Positions 8,828-17,716 of a DNA stretch of 64,000 bases are shown piece by piece. The translations under genes were made by a program, and so were the position numbers. The stretch is from AP-15 sp963777435 (lineage in GTDB: Bacteria > Pseudomonadota > Alphaproteobacteria > ATCC43930 > CGMCC-115725). The DNA is taken from assembly GCA_963777435.1 (NCBI GenBank), contig CAVZQT010000002.1, positions 992,001 to 1,056,000 on the forward strand. The letters run 5' to 3'. Positions within the stretch are counted from its first letter, which is position 1, and each line of letters begins with the position of its first letter. The notes under the pieces are model-generated. The model saw only the letters and a list, made by a program, of their open reading frames with translations, was not told the origin of the DNA and ran no database searches.

Positions 8828-11018
8828 CTAACGGGCGGCGGCCTTGTCGGGTTCGAGCACGAACAGCAGGAGCGAACGGCCAGTAACGCCGTAGGGCTCG
8901 CCGGTAGCAAAATTGCCGAGTTCGGCGTCTTCGTCGAGATTAGTGTCGATCAACAGCGACCAGTTCGAGCCGCCGGCGGTCTCTGGTAGGGTGAATTCGA
9001 CAAGATCGTGATAGGCGTTCAGCACCATCAACAAGGTCGCGTCCTCGCCGCGGCGGCGGATGCCGGTCGGCTGGGCGCGGCCATCCATCAGCATGCCAAA
9101 GCACTCCATCGTCAGATCGCCCCATTCCTCGGCTTTCATCTCGTGACCCCCGGCGTTGATCCAGGTCACGTCCTTGACGCCGAGTTCTTCGTTGTAGATG
9201 CCGGTCAGGAAGCGGGTTCGGCGCAGGATCGGATATTTATGGCGAAGCGCCGTCAGCTTTTGCACAAAGCGGATCAGGGATTCTCCCTTCTCCGCGATGT
9301 CCCAATTGACCCAGCTGATCTCGTTATCTTGGCAATAGGCGTTGTTGTTGCCGTCCTGGGTGCGCGCGAACTCGTCGCCGGCGAGCAGCATCGGGGTGCC
9401 CTGTGACAACAACAGCGTGCCGAGGATATTGCGCATCTGCCGGGCCCGCAACGCGTTCACCTCGGGGTCGTCGGTCGGGCCCTCGGCGCCGCAATTCCAG
9501 GACCTGTTATCGGAATTCCCGTCGCGATTGTCCTCGCCGTTCGCTTCGTTGTGCTTGTCGTTGTAGGAAACGAGGTCGTTAAGGGTGAACCCGTCATGGG
9601 CGGTGACGAAATTGACCGAGGCCCAGGGTTTTCGGCCGCGATGGTTGAACAAATCGCCCGAAGCGCATAGCCGCGGCGCCAGCTCGCTCGCCGGCGCTTC
9701 GCCGCGCCAGAAGTCGCGCACCACATCACGAAACTTGTCGTTCCATTCGGCCCATCCCGGTGGGAAGCCGCCGACCTGGTAGCCGCCCGGCCCGCAATCC
9801 CAGGGCTCGGCGATCAGCTTGACGCTGCGCAGTTCAGGATCCTGGCAGCAGGCTTTCAGAAACCCGCTCTGGTAATCGAAACCGTTGATCTCGCGCGCGA
9901 GAATAGTGCCGAGATCAAATCGAAAGCCATCGACATGGGTTTCGCCCGCCCAATAGCGCAGGCTGTCGGCGACCATCTGGATCACGCGCATATGGCTGAG
10001 GTTCAGCGTGTTCCCGGTGCCGGTGTCGTTGATGTAGTAGCGCGGCTGATCGGGCAGCAGCCGGTAGTAGGAGGCGTTGTCGATGCCCTTGAACGACAGG
10101 GTCGGGCCGCGTTCGTTGCCTTCGGCGGTGTGGTTGTAGACGACGTCGAGGATGACCTCGAGCCCGGCATCGTGCAGGCGCGCCACCATTTCCTTGAATT
10201 CGCGCAACGTCTGCTCGCGTTCATGCGCATAGCGCGGGTCGGGAGCGAAGAAGCCGATCGAATTGTAGCCCCAGTAATTGGTCAGGCCTTTGTCGAGCAG
10301 CAGGCTGTCATTGATGAAAGTGTGGATCGGCAGCAGCTCGACCGAGGTGACGCCGAGCGATTTGATGTAGTCGATGACCTCATCCGACAAACCTTTGTAG
10401 GTGCCGCGCCATTCCTCCGGGAGGTTTGGATGAAGCTTGGTATAGCCGCGCAGATGCGTCTCGTAGATGACCGTGTGCTCCCACGGGACGGCGCGCCGGC
10501 TGGGTTCGCCCTGCCAATCGAAATTGGGATCGACAACCACCGATTTGGGCATGAAGGGCGCGCTGTCGCGCTCGTCGAAGGTGGTGTCGTCTCCAGCTCT
10601 CCAGCTGATAGCCGAACACCGCCGGATCCCATGTCAGATCGCCAAAATGTCCGCGCGCATACGGGTCCAGCACGAGCTTGTTGGGATTGAAGCGGTGGCC
10701 GTTGTCGGGCTCGTAGGGGCCATGGACGCGATAACCATAAATCGTCCCCGGGCCGACGCCCGATACATAGCCGTGCCAGATCTCGTCGGTAAATTCGGGC
10801 AGTTCGATCCGTGCGATCTCGTCTTCCCCGGTATCGTCGAACAGGCAAAGCTCGACGCCGGTCGCATGCGCTGAAAACAGCGCGAAATTGACGCCTTCCC
10901 CGTCCCAGGTTGCACCCAACGGATGCGGGAGGCCCTCCTGAACCAAAGGTTTAAAATCTTCCCCGGCCATCATGCACACCTGTAGCTGTTCGACATAAGC
11001 ATCGCGTTCGGATTCCAA
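8828..11018 (-). pseudogene. glgX: glycogen debranching enzyme GlgX, one frameshift
   Basis: The two frames together encode about 729 residues, a full GlgX-type isoamylase (GH13_11), which hydrolyses alpha-1,6 branches during glycogen breakdown. The N-terminal CBM48 part (GATWDGEGVNFALFSAHATG) lies in the first frame. The GH13 regions lie in the second: VILDVVYNHTAEG, VDGFRFDLGTIL (nucleophile Asp), LIAEPWDCGPGGYQ (acid/base Glu) and NFVTAHDGFTLNDL. The frames meet near 10600, where one extra T after GAGAGC shifts the frame. The combined length of 2191 bases is three times 730 plus one, so a single insertion explains it. The first frame opens with TTG at 11018; ATG codons at 10970-10973 are alternatives. 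A sequencing error is possible. Confidence 0.9.
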
Positions 11019-11191
11019 AACCTACTTTATACGCCGCCGCACCACTGCTAGAGCCCCATATGCGCGGACGCGGCAGGCGAAAGATCAACATTGTCAATGG
11101 CGCTTTGGTTGCGTTGCTGTTGCCGCGCTGCGTGGGCGCAGCGAGGGTGGCGATTGGCCCGGCGGTCGGCCTGCACTACAAACCGGGTGCT

Positions 11192-11884
11192 GTGGTGATC
11201 GCTTTGTTGCGCGCCGTTGCGGCGCTTTCGCTCCCGCAGTTGCGGCGGGTGGTGGCCTTCGGTCTCGGGCTGTCGGCGATCACGTTTGCGCTGTTGTGGG
11301 CCACCGTCGACGCGGTACTCTACGATGTCGTCTGGTTTACGTGGCGACCGCTCGATTGGGTTATCGACCTGGCGGGTGGGTTCGCTGTTTTGGCACTCAG
11401 TTGGCTGCTGTTCCCGGCAGTCGCTACACTCATGATGAGCTTCTTCCTCGACCGCGTGGCGGCCGCGGTTGAAGCCCGCGACTATCGCCCGAAAAGCCCG
11501 CCGCGCGCCCAATCCTGGAGCGAAATCGCGGCCGTGACGTGGCGGCTCACGGCGACGACAATCTTCCTTAATCTGCTCGCGTTGCCGCTCTACCTGCTGG
11601 TGCCCGGAATAAATCTCGTTCTCTTTTTGACGCTGAACGGCTATCTTTTCGGTCGGGGGTATTACGAAGTGGTGGCATTGAGACGGCTCGACGCGGCGGC
11701 GGCGAACAGATTGCGGCGTCGCCATGCCGGGCAGATCTTTTTAGGCGGGATCGCGATCACCGGTTTGTTCGCACTGCCGCTCGTCAACCTCGTGGCGCCC
11801 GTGATCGCCACAGCCTTTATGGTGCATGTGTTCGAAGCGTTGCCGCGGGACGCGCCGCTATCCGCGGCTCGGCCTGCGGGCTAG
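11192..11884 (+). CDS. EI24/CysZ-like membrane protein
   Basis: A protein of about 230 residues with the EI24 (DUF540, CysZ-like) pattern: an N-terminal amphipathic segment ALLRAVAALSLPQLRRVV, two hydrophobic helices, a basic cytoplasmic loop (EARDYRPKSPPRAQSW), and two further helix pairs, with LNGYLFGRGYYEVVALRR in between. E. coli CysZ takes up sulfate, but most alphaproteobacterial homologues are uncharacterised. I prefer the GTG at 11192 because the family starts near that point; the in-frame ATG at 11060 would add 44 atypical residues. It is divergent from glgX and followed by bactofilin. Confidence 0.65.
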   Translation: MVIALLRAVAALSLPQLRRVVAFGLGLSAITFALLWATVDAVLYDVVWFTWRPLDWVIDLAGGFAVLALSWLLFPAVATLMMSFFLDRVAAAVEARDYRPKSPPRAQSWSEIAAVTWRLTATTIFLNLLALPLYLLVPGINLVLFLTLNGYLFGRGYYEVVALRRLDAAAANRLRRRHAGQIFLGGIAITGLFALPLVNLVAPVIATAFMVHVFEALPRDAPLSAARPAG

Positions 11885-11919
11885 GCCTCCCTGCAACAAT
11901 TTCGAGCGGGTTCCGACCC

Positions 11920-12550
11920 ATGTTCAGCCGCAAGCGAAGCGAGACAGAGGATCGTAAAATGGCAGAGTCGTCCGATGATTTGGGCATCCCGATGAAGCCC
12001 ACCCGGCCGGCTGTCGCACCAAGTACTGGTGCGCCGGCCCGGCCTCCGATCGTGCCGCCACGAATGTCCGATTTGGCGCGTCCGAGTGATTCGCCGCGGC
12101 CTCTTGACCCGGTGCGTCTGGCCGATTCGGCGCGACGCCCTAGTGACGCTGCCGAACAGCCGCGGCCGAACAGCGAGTTGCGTCGCCTCAGCGTCGGCCC
12201 GGAAATCACTTTGTCGGGCGAGATCAACTCCTGCGACAAACTGTTCATCGAGGGCAGCGTCGAAGCGAACCTGACGAATTGCCGCGATGTCGACATCGCC
12301 GAGTTCGGGCTTGTTTAAGGGTTCCGCTTCGATCGATGAAGCCGAGGTTCGAGGCCGTTTCGAGGGCAATCTCGTAGTCCGCAAGCGCCTCCTGATCAAG
12401 GCGACCGGGCGGGTTTCGGGAACGATCCGCTATGGTCAGATCGAGATCGAATGCGGCGGCCAGATTTCGGGCGACATCCAGGCGCAGCCCGGCGGCGAAG
12501 CGGGGGGCGAGGTTACCTCTGACGTGACGCCCGTCCGCGTCGCAAGCTGA
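11920..12550 (+). pseudogene. bactofilin family protein, split by one frameshift
   Basis: The first frame (11920-12318) has a disordered Pro/Ala/Ser-rich N-terminus and then the start of the beta-helix: SVGPEITLSGEINSCDKLFI. The second frame (to 12550) continues it: LFKGSASIDEAEVRGRFEG, LIKATGRVSGTIRYGQIEI. Together they form a bactofilin (DUF583), a right-handed beta-helical protein that polymerises into membrane-associated scaffolds. The break is at GGGCTTGTTTAAG near 12312; removing one T restores GLFKGS. The total length of 631 bases is a multiple of three plus one. The 3' end overlaps the convergent nth gene by 38 bases. The lesion could be a sequencing error. Confidence 0.85.
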
Positions 12551-13295
12551 CGACTATCTTTGGCTGTTCCGCCGGCCGCCGCCTGCGGCGAGGGCGGGGT
12601 TCGGCCAAAACTTGAGGCTCGCCCCCGCTCGCGCGTGCTGCGATCAACTCGGTAGGGCCGGTTTTCGCCGGGTAATGGCAAAGATCGGCGACCACGCAGC
12701 TCGGGCAGTCGGGCTTTCGCGCCTTGCAGACATAGCGGCCGTGCAAGATCAGCCAGTGATGCGCGTATTTCTTGTACTCCGGCGGGGTGCGCTTATCGAG
12801 CGCCAACTCGACCTCTAGCGGGGTTTTCCCGGGTGCCAGGCCGGTCCTGTTGCCGACGCGAAAGATGTGCGTGTCGACGGCAATTGTCGGTTCGCCAAAA
12901 GCCACGTTAAGCACGACGCTCGCGGTTTTGCGGCCGACCCCCGGTAGGGCTTCGAGTGCAGCCCGGTCGCGCGGCACCTCCCCATCATGCTGATCGACAA
13001 GCATCCGGCTCAGCGCGATGGCATTTTTCGCCTTGGTTCGGAACAAACCGATCGTCCGGATCATCTCGATCAGACGCTCTTCGCCGAGCGCTAGCATCTT
13101 CTCGGGTGTGTCGGCGAGGGCAAACAACGGCACTGTCGCCTTGTTGACGCCGACATCGGTGGCCTGAGCCGAAAGTACGACCGCGATCAGCAGCGTAAAG
13201 GGATTGATGAATTCGAGCTCGGTCTGCGGGATCGGCCGGGTCTCTGCCAATCGCCGGTAAAATTCGCGAATTTCGCGTTTCGACATCGTTCGCAT
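12513..13295 (-). CDS. nth: endonuclease III
   Basis: A 260-residue DNA glycosylase/AP lyase for oxidised pyrimidines (base excision repair). The helix-hairpin-helix ALPGVGRKTASVVLNVAF carries the catalytic Lys, and IAVDTHIFRVGNR carries the catalytic Asp. The C-terminal iron-sulfur motif C-X6-C-X2-C-X5-C is seen as CKARKPDCPSCVVADLC. A basic Arg-rich tail of about 45 residues follows, longer than in E. coli Nth. ATG codons at 13295 and 13286 are both plausible; the longer upstream reading adds non-family sequence. It is convergent with bactofilin. Confidence 0.93.
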   Translation of the reverse strand: MRTMSKREIREFYRRLAETRPIPQTELEFINPFTLLIAVVLSAQATDVGVNKATVPLFALADTPEKMLALGEERLIEMIRTIGLFRTKAKNAIALSRMLVDQHDGEVPRDRAALEALPGVGRKTASVVLNVAFGEPTIAVDTHIFRVGNRTGLAPGKTPLEVELALDKRTPPEYKKYAHHWLILHGRYVCKARKPDCPSCVVADLCHYPAKTGPTELIAARASGGEPQVLAEPRPRRRRRPAEQPKIVVSLRRGRASRQR

Positions 13296-13406
13296 CGGGT
13301 GCGAGTTTAGAGCGCAGCGCGCTCGCAGCAAACAGCGCTATCCGACAGCCCAAGATCGCTGTCCGGCTTTACGCAACTTTGCCGGCAGCATAGTGTTTGG
13401 CCCGCC

Positions 13407-13929
13407 ATGAATTCTTCTTCCGCACACATTTCCTCGGCGTCGGGCGGTCAGTTTGGGTTTGAGCGCGTCCTGTTGCCGCACTGCAGCCTACCGGCGCCCG
13501 GGTTTCATTTGTTGATGCTGGGGCTGGGGCTGATCAGCCTCGCCGTCGGCATCGGTTTCGTATCGATTGGCGCCTGGCCCGTCACCGGTTTCTTCGGGCT
13601 CGATGTCGCTCTCGTTTACATCGCCTTCCGCATCACTTACCACAGGGCTCGGCGCCGCGAGATCCTCCGCCTGGCGGGCGATGCGTTTACCGTCGAACGC
13701 ATCAGCGCACACGGGAACCGTCGCGTATGGATGTTCCAGCCGTTCTGGCTGCGCGTCGTGCTCGAAGAGCGTGACGCCGAGTTCGAACCGCCTCTACGTC
13801 GCTTCGCATGGCCGCTTCCTGGCGATCGGCGATTTTCTGGCGCCGCAGGCTCGCCGAGAGCTCGCCACGATCATCGGAGAAGCCCTGGCGCGCTGGCGGG
13901 CGGCGCTTGGCCCCGAGGCGCCAGGCTGA
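13407..13929 (+). pseudogene. DUF2244 membrane protein, one frameshift
   Basis: The N-terminal frame shows the DUF2244 layout: a short soluble part (FGFERVLLPHCSL), two hydrophobic helices (about residues 32-75) and then ITYHRARRREILRLAGD and WMFQPFWLRVVLEERD. The C-terminal strand NRLYVASHGRFLAIGDFL and RRELATIIGEALARWR are read in another frame that ends at 13929. One extra base near 13785 separates them, and the total of 523 bases is a multiple of three plus one. The function of this alphaproteobacterial family is unknown. Error or recent mutation cannot be told apart here. Confidence 0.8.
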
Positions 13930-13949
13930 TCCTGGTGCAGATTGACGAT

Positions 13950-14756
13950 TCAGAGACCCAGGACTTCCTTTAGCCCATAGAGCCCGGCCGGCCGGCCAAC
14001 CACCCAGCGAGCGGCCCGGACCGCCCCCTTCGCATAGATTGCTCGGGTGGTCGCCCGATGGATCAGTTCCAGGCGCTCGCCGGCACCGGCGAAAACCACA
14101 TGGTGGTCGCCCGTAACATCTCCGCCGCGCAACGCCGCAAAGCCGATATCGCCTGGCCGCCGCGGCCCGGTAATCCCGTCGCGGGCGCGCTGCTCGACCT
14201 GTTCGAGCACGACCTCACGTCCGGCGGCGGCGGCCTGGCCGAGCGCAAGTGCCGTCCCGGACGGCGCATCAATCTTGCCGCGATGGTGCATTTCCATAAT
14301 CTCAATATCCCAGTCGGGACCGAGCCGGCGCGCCACCTCCTCAACGACGCTGAGCAGCACGTTGACGCCAAGGCTCATATTGGGCGCCCAAACGATCGGT
14401 ATGCTGCGCGCCGCCTCACGCACCACGTCACCTTGCTCGGGCGACAGTCCGGTGGTGCCGATAACCATCGCCTTACCCAGGGTGGCGGCGAGGGCAGCAT
14501 GCTCGGCCGTTGCCAGGGGCGATGTAAATTCGAGCACGACGTCGCTGTCGCGCATCAGCTTGTCGACCGTCTCGCCGATCGGAATGCCGATCCGCCCGAG
14601 GCCGGCCAGTTCACCGATATCCTGATTGACATAGCCGCTGCCCGGCGCCTCGCTACCGCCGGCGACGCTGCAGCCTTCGGTCGCCGCGATTTCGGCAACC
14701 AACATTCTACCCATCCGGCCGCCGCAGCCGACGACGCCGATCTTGGTCTTCGCCAT
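13950..14756 (-). CDS. dapB: 4-hydroxy-tetrahydrodipicolinate reductase
   Basis: A 268-residue NAD(P)H-dependent enzyme of the diaminopimelate/lysine pathway. The nucleotide-binding N-terminus reads IGVVGCGGRMGRML, and the substrate-binding signature EMHHRGKIDAPSGTAL contains the catalytic His pair and Lys. The segment ANMSLGVNVLL precedes the second domain as expected. The ATG at 14756 has GGGAGG about six bases upstream; a longer reading would add 18 residues. It lies just upstream of the carbamoyltransferase region on the same strand but reads away from it. Confidence 0.96.
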   Translation of the reverse strand: MAKTKIGVVGCGGRMGRMLVAEIAATEGCSVAGGSEAPGSGYVNQDIGELAGLGRIGIPIGETVDKLMRDSDVVLEFTSPLATAEHAALAATLGKAMVIGTTGLSPEQGDVVREAARSIPIVWAPNMSLGVNVLLSVVEEVARRLGPDWDIEIMEMHHRGKIDAPSGTALALGQAAAAGREVVLEQVEQRARDGITGPRRPGDIGFAALRGGDVTGDHHVVFAGAGERLELIHRATTRAIYAKGAVRAARWVVGRPAGLYGLKEVLGL

Positions 14757-14861
14757 GCGTTGCCTCCCGCGCTTTAGCGATGAACGGTTACCGATTGGCG
14801 GCCAAAACACAAGGGATCGGCACGGGTCGGGCGAACTCCCGAAATGCGGAGCTGCGCTTCG

Positions 14862-16697
14862 TCAATCGGGGTCGAAGCGGTCGCGATAGTCGAGGCGAAG
14901 AGCCGGGTCCTGCTTCTCCTTAAGCAAAAAACAATTACCGACCACCAACACGTCGATCTCGCTGCCCATAAAGCAACGAAAGGCGTCTTCGGGCGTACAG
15001 ACGATCGGCTCACCGCGGACATTAAAACTGGTGTTGACCAGCACCGGGCAGCCCGTCAGCGCTTTGAACCGGCTGATCAAAGCATGGTAGCGCGGATTGG
15101 TTTCGCGGTGCACGGTCTGGATGCGCGCCGAATAATCGACATGCGTGACCGCCGGGATGTGTGACCGCGGCACATTCAGCTTGTCGATCCCGAACAGACG
15201 GCGCTCGGCCTCGCTCATCGGGCGCCGCCGCGGCCCAACGACATCGGCCACGATCAGCATGTATGCGCTGTCACCGTCGAGTTCGAACCAGTCGGCGACA
15301 TCTTCCCGCAACACCGATGGAGCGAATGGCCGGAAACTCTCGCGATATTTGACCTTGAGATTGAGGGTGCGCTGCATCATCGGGCTGCGCGCATCGGCGA
15401 GGATCGAGCGCGCCCCCAGCGCCCGCGGCCCAAATTCCATACGCCCTTGGAACCATCCCACCGCCTTTTCGTCGGCAAGCGCACTCGCGGTGCGATCGAT
15501 AACTTGACTGTCGCTCAGTTCGGTAAAAACCGCGCCGGCCGCGGTCAGCCGCGCACGGACCTGCCGATCGTCAAACGCTGGACCGAGGAAGCCGCCGGAC
15601 ATGCCATCGATCTCGTTTGATGAGTAGCGCGCGCGATCGAGTTCGAGATGATAGGCGGCGAGGGCCGCGCCGAGCGCGCCGCCGGCATCCCCCGCCGCAG
15701 GTTGCACCCAGATCTGGCTGAATTTGCCGTCGCGAAGAACCTTCCCGTTGGCGACGCAGTTGAGCGCGACACCGCCCGCAAGGCACAAATTGCGAGCACC
15801 CGTCTCCGCCGCCAATGAGCGCGTCAGCCGCAGGATAACCTCTTCGGTGACGTTCTGAATTGAGGCGGCGAGGTCCATGTGTACCGGCTCGATCCATTCT
15901 TCGGGCCGTCGCGCCGCGACCCCGAACAAGCCCGCAAACCGCCCGTTCGTCATCCGCAGCCCGGCGCAATAATCGAAATACTCCTGATTGAGCCGGAAGC
16001 TGCCGTCCGCCTTCAGATCGATAAGGTGGTCGAGAATAATCTGTGCGAACCGCGGTTCGCCGTAGGGAGCAAGCCCCATGACCTTGTATTCGCCAGAATT
16101 GACCCGAAAGCCGGTGAAATCGGTAAAGGCCGAGTACAATAGGCCGAGGGAGTGCGGGAAATGGATCTCCTTCAGCATGGTTATTCGGCTGGCCGCGCCG
16201 AGTGCCGCCGAAGTCGTTGTCCACTCGCCGACCCCGTCCATTGTTAGAATCACCGCGTCATCAAACGGCGACGGGTAAAACGCCGATGCCGCGTGGCTTA
16301 GATGGTGCTCGGAAAACAGCAGCCGGCTTTCCCAATCGAAACCGGGCGCTGCCGAGTTAAGCTTTTTGATCAGCGCCCGTTTCTGGAACAGCTTTTGGCC
16401 AAGCCACAGCGGGATCGCCTCGCGAAACGAGCGAAAGCCGTGCGGCGCAAAAGCGAGATAGGTCTCGATCAGGCGATTGAACTTCAGTAACGGCTTGTCG
16501 TAGAACGCGACGTAATCAATGTCTTGCAATGCCGCGCCCGCTTCCGCCAGGCAATAGGCGATGGCATTGGCGGGATAGCCGCTATCGTATTTCTTGCGGG
16601 TAAAGCGCTCTTCCTGGGCCGCGGCGACGATCCGGCCGTCCTCGACCAGCGCCGCCGCGCTGTCGTGGTAGAAGGCTGAAATTCCGAGAATGCGCAT
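14862..16697 (-). CDS. carbamoyltransferase (NodU/CmcH family)
   Basis: At 611 residues this is a full-length member of the family that moves a carbamoyl group from carbamoyl phosphate, through an adenylate, to a hydroxyl on a sugar, lipid or natural product. The N-terminal YrdC/Kae1-like half starts ILGISAFYHDSAAALV, has the metal-binding HHLSHAASAFYPS (residues 131-143) and the LAGGVALNCVANGKV loop (307-321). The C-terminal half has GWFQGRMEFGPRALGARS (414-431). It is the last gene of a minus-strand operon, 14 bases after an SxtJ-like gene. The acceptor substrate is unknown; a surface glycan is a reasonable guess. Confidence 0.94.
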   Translation of the reverse strand: MRILGISAFYHDSAAALVEDGRIVAAAQEERFTRKKYDSGYPANAIAYCLAEAGAALQDIDYVAFYDKPLLKFNRLIETYLAFAPHGFRSFREAIPLWLGQKLFQKRALIKKLNSAAPGFDWESRLLFSEHHLSHAASAFYPSPFDDAVILTMDGVGEWTTTSAALGAASRITMLKEIHFPHSLGLLYSAFTDFTGFRVNSGEYKVMGLAPYGEPRFAQIILDHLIDLKADGSFRLNQEYFDYCAGLRMTNGRFAGLFGVAARRPEEWIEPVHMDLAASIQNVTEEVILRLTRSLAAETGARNLCLAGGVALNCVANGKVLRDGKFSQIWVQPAAGDAGGALGAALAAYHLELDRARYSSNEIDGMSGGFLGPAFDDRQVRARLTAAGAVFTELSDSQVIDRTASALADEKAVGWFQGRMEFGPRALGARSILADARSPMMQRTLNLKVKYRESFRPFAPSVLREDVADWFELDGDSAYMLIVADVVGPRRRPMSEAERRLFGIDKLNVPRSHIPAVTHVDYSARIQTVHRETNPRYHALISRFKALTGCPVLVNTSFNVRGEPIVCTPEDAFRCFMGSEIDVLVVGNCFLLKEKQDPALRLDYRDRFDPD

Positions 16698-16711
16698 CGC
16701 GTGCTGTATCG

Positions 16712-16945
16712 TCAGATCTGGCGTGTCATTGCGGTTGGCCGTTCGGCCGTCGCGGACCGCTTAATCCAATAACTAGCCCGGGCGGGGTCGTGGCGGAGGC
16801 GCAAGCGGTCTCGACCGGCCAGCCGCGTGACGATGCCGACGGGCGCCACTAGCCCGAAAAACAGTGCCGCTGTGGCGAACGAAGTCAGCAACTTCGCGCC
16901 GAGCCGCGAGATGCCGCTTGCGGCAGAAGCGGCCTCATCATCCAT
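16712..16945 (-). CDS. SxtJ-like small membrane protein
   Basis: A 77-residue protein with one strongly hydrophobic stretch (TSFATAALFFGLVAPVGIV) followed by RLAGRDRLRLRHDP and YWIKR. This tail pattern (RLxGxDxLxLRxDPxxxSYW) is that of the SxtJ family of small membrane proteins found next to carbamoyltransferases. That match is from memory of the family. Only 14 bases separate it from the carbamoyltransferase, so co-transcription is very likely. The ATG at 16945 was chosen because upstream sequence in this frame belongs to a DUF29 relic read in another frame. Confidence 0.65.
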   Translation of the reverse strand: MDDEAASAASGISRLGAKLLTSFATAALFFGLVAPVGIVTRLAGRDRLRLRHDPARASYWIKRSATAERPTAMTRQI

Positions 16946-16953
16946 GCGAGCGC

Positions 16954-17110
16954 TCACTGCTCGGGCAAATACGCGCGCAATAGCATTTCGTCGAGCGAAA
17001 ACGGGCAGGTCGGCGGGAACGTTCGTCCGGGAGGCCTGTCTCGGGCAATCGCCCGGGGACGCGCGATCGAATAGGCCGGCGGCAAATCCGCGGCATTTCT
17101 GTCCATCGGT
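16954..17110 (-). pseudogene. DUF29 C-terminal remnant
   Basis: A minus-strand frame ending at the TGA at 16954 encodes TFPPTCPFSLDEMLLRAYLP plus EQ, which parallels the C-terminus of the intact DUF29 gene just upstream (DFPAECLFSLDDVLARDFLP plus GL). The preceding ETGLPDE also matches but is in a different frame. This is the tail of a second, degraded DUF29 copy, left by a tandem duplication or deletion between neighbouring copies. Confidence 0.6.
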
Positions 17111-17133
17111 AGCCTCCAATGCCTCGCCCGCGG

Positions 17134-17577
17134 CTAGAGCCCGGGCAGGAAATCGCGCGCAAGAACGTCGTCGAGTGAAAACAGACATTCGGCCGGAAAA
17201 TCGGTCTCGGCGAGCCCGGTCTCCTCTGCGGCATCCTCGCACGCATCGCGATAAACTTGGTTCAACGCATTTCCGACGAATGGACGAAGGCTCGGCGACT
17301 CCCGCAACAGCTTCTCAATTTGGCGGCGCTGCCCGCGGATCGTCGCCGACCAGCTCTTCGATCGCAGATCGGGCTGCTTCTGCCATTTCAGAAGATGGCA
17401 TACGAGGACGGTCAAGCGGCTCTCCAACTCACGCCGATCGCTGCGCCCCAAGCTCTCGATCTCCTCGGCGATGTTGGCGGCATCGATGGCGGGAAAATCG
17501 CCGCCGCGCAAAAGGCGCGCCTGCTCCATTGTCCAGGCGAAAAAATCTTTCTCGTAGTCGACCGCATTCCGGCTCAC
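17134..17577 (-). CDS. DUF29 family protein
   Basis: A protein of about 147 residues with the DUF29 signature: DYEKDFFAWTMEQARLLRGG at the start, then NIAEEIESLGRSDRRELESR, LTVLVCHLLKWQKQP and a C-terminal FSLDDVLARDFLPGL. DUF29 is an all-helical family of unknown function, frequent in cyanobacteria and alphaproteobacteria. The GTG at 17577 with AGAGG upstream gives the family's usual start; an ATG-equivalent further up would add 13 residues. It is first in a possible operon with a DUF29 relic, the SxtJ-like gene and the carbamoyltransferase. Confidence 0.85.
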   Translation of the reverse strand: MSRNAVDYEKDFFAWTMEQARLLRGGDFPAIDAANIAEEIESLGRSDRRELESRLTVLVCHLLKWQKQPDLRSKSWSATIRGQRRQIEKLLRESPSLRPFVGNALNQVYRDACEDAAEETGLAETDFPAECLFSLDDVLARDFLPGL

Positions 17578-17716
17578 TGCCGCACCTCTGATTGCCGCTG
17601 AGTTCAGTTCTAGCATATTTGGAAGGCGGGTGCGCCTCGGCGGGCGCTTGAGACGTTAGTCAAAACTAGGCAGTGTGGGACTAGTCGAAACTCGCCAATG
17701 CGATCAGGAGGGGATC

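Noticed and set aside
9935..10690. 251-residue plus-strand frame inside glgX
   Set aside because: It is a mirror of conserved GH13 coding sequence, a common artefact in high-GC DNA.
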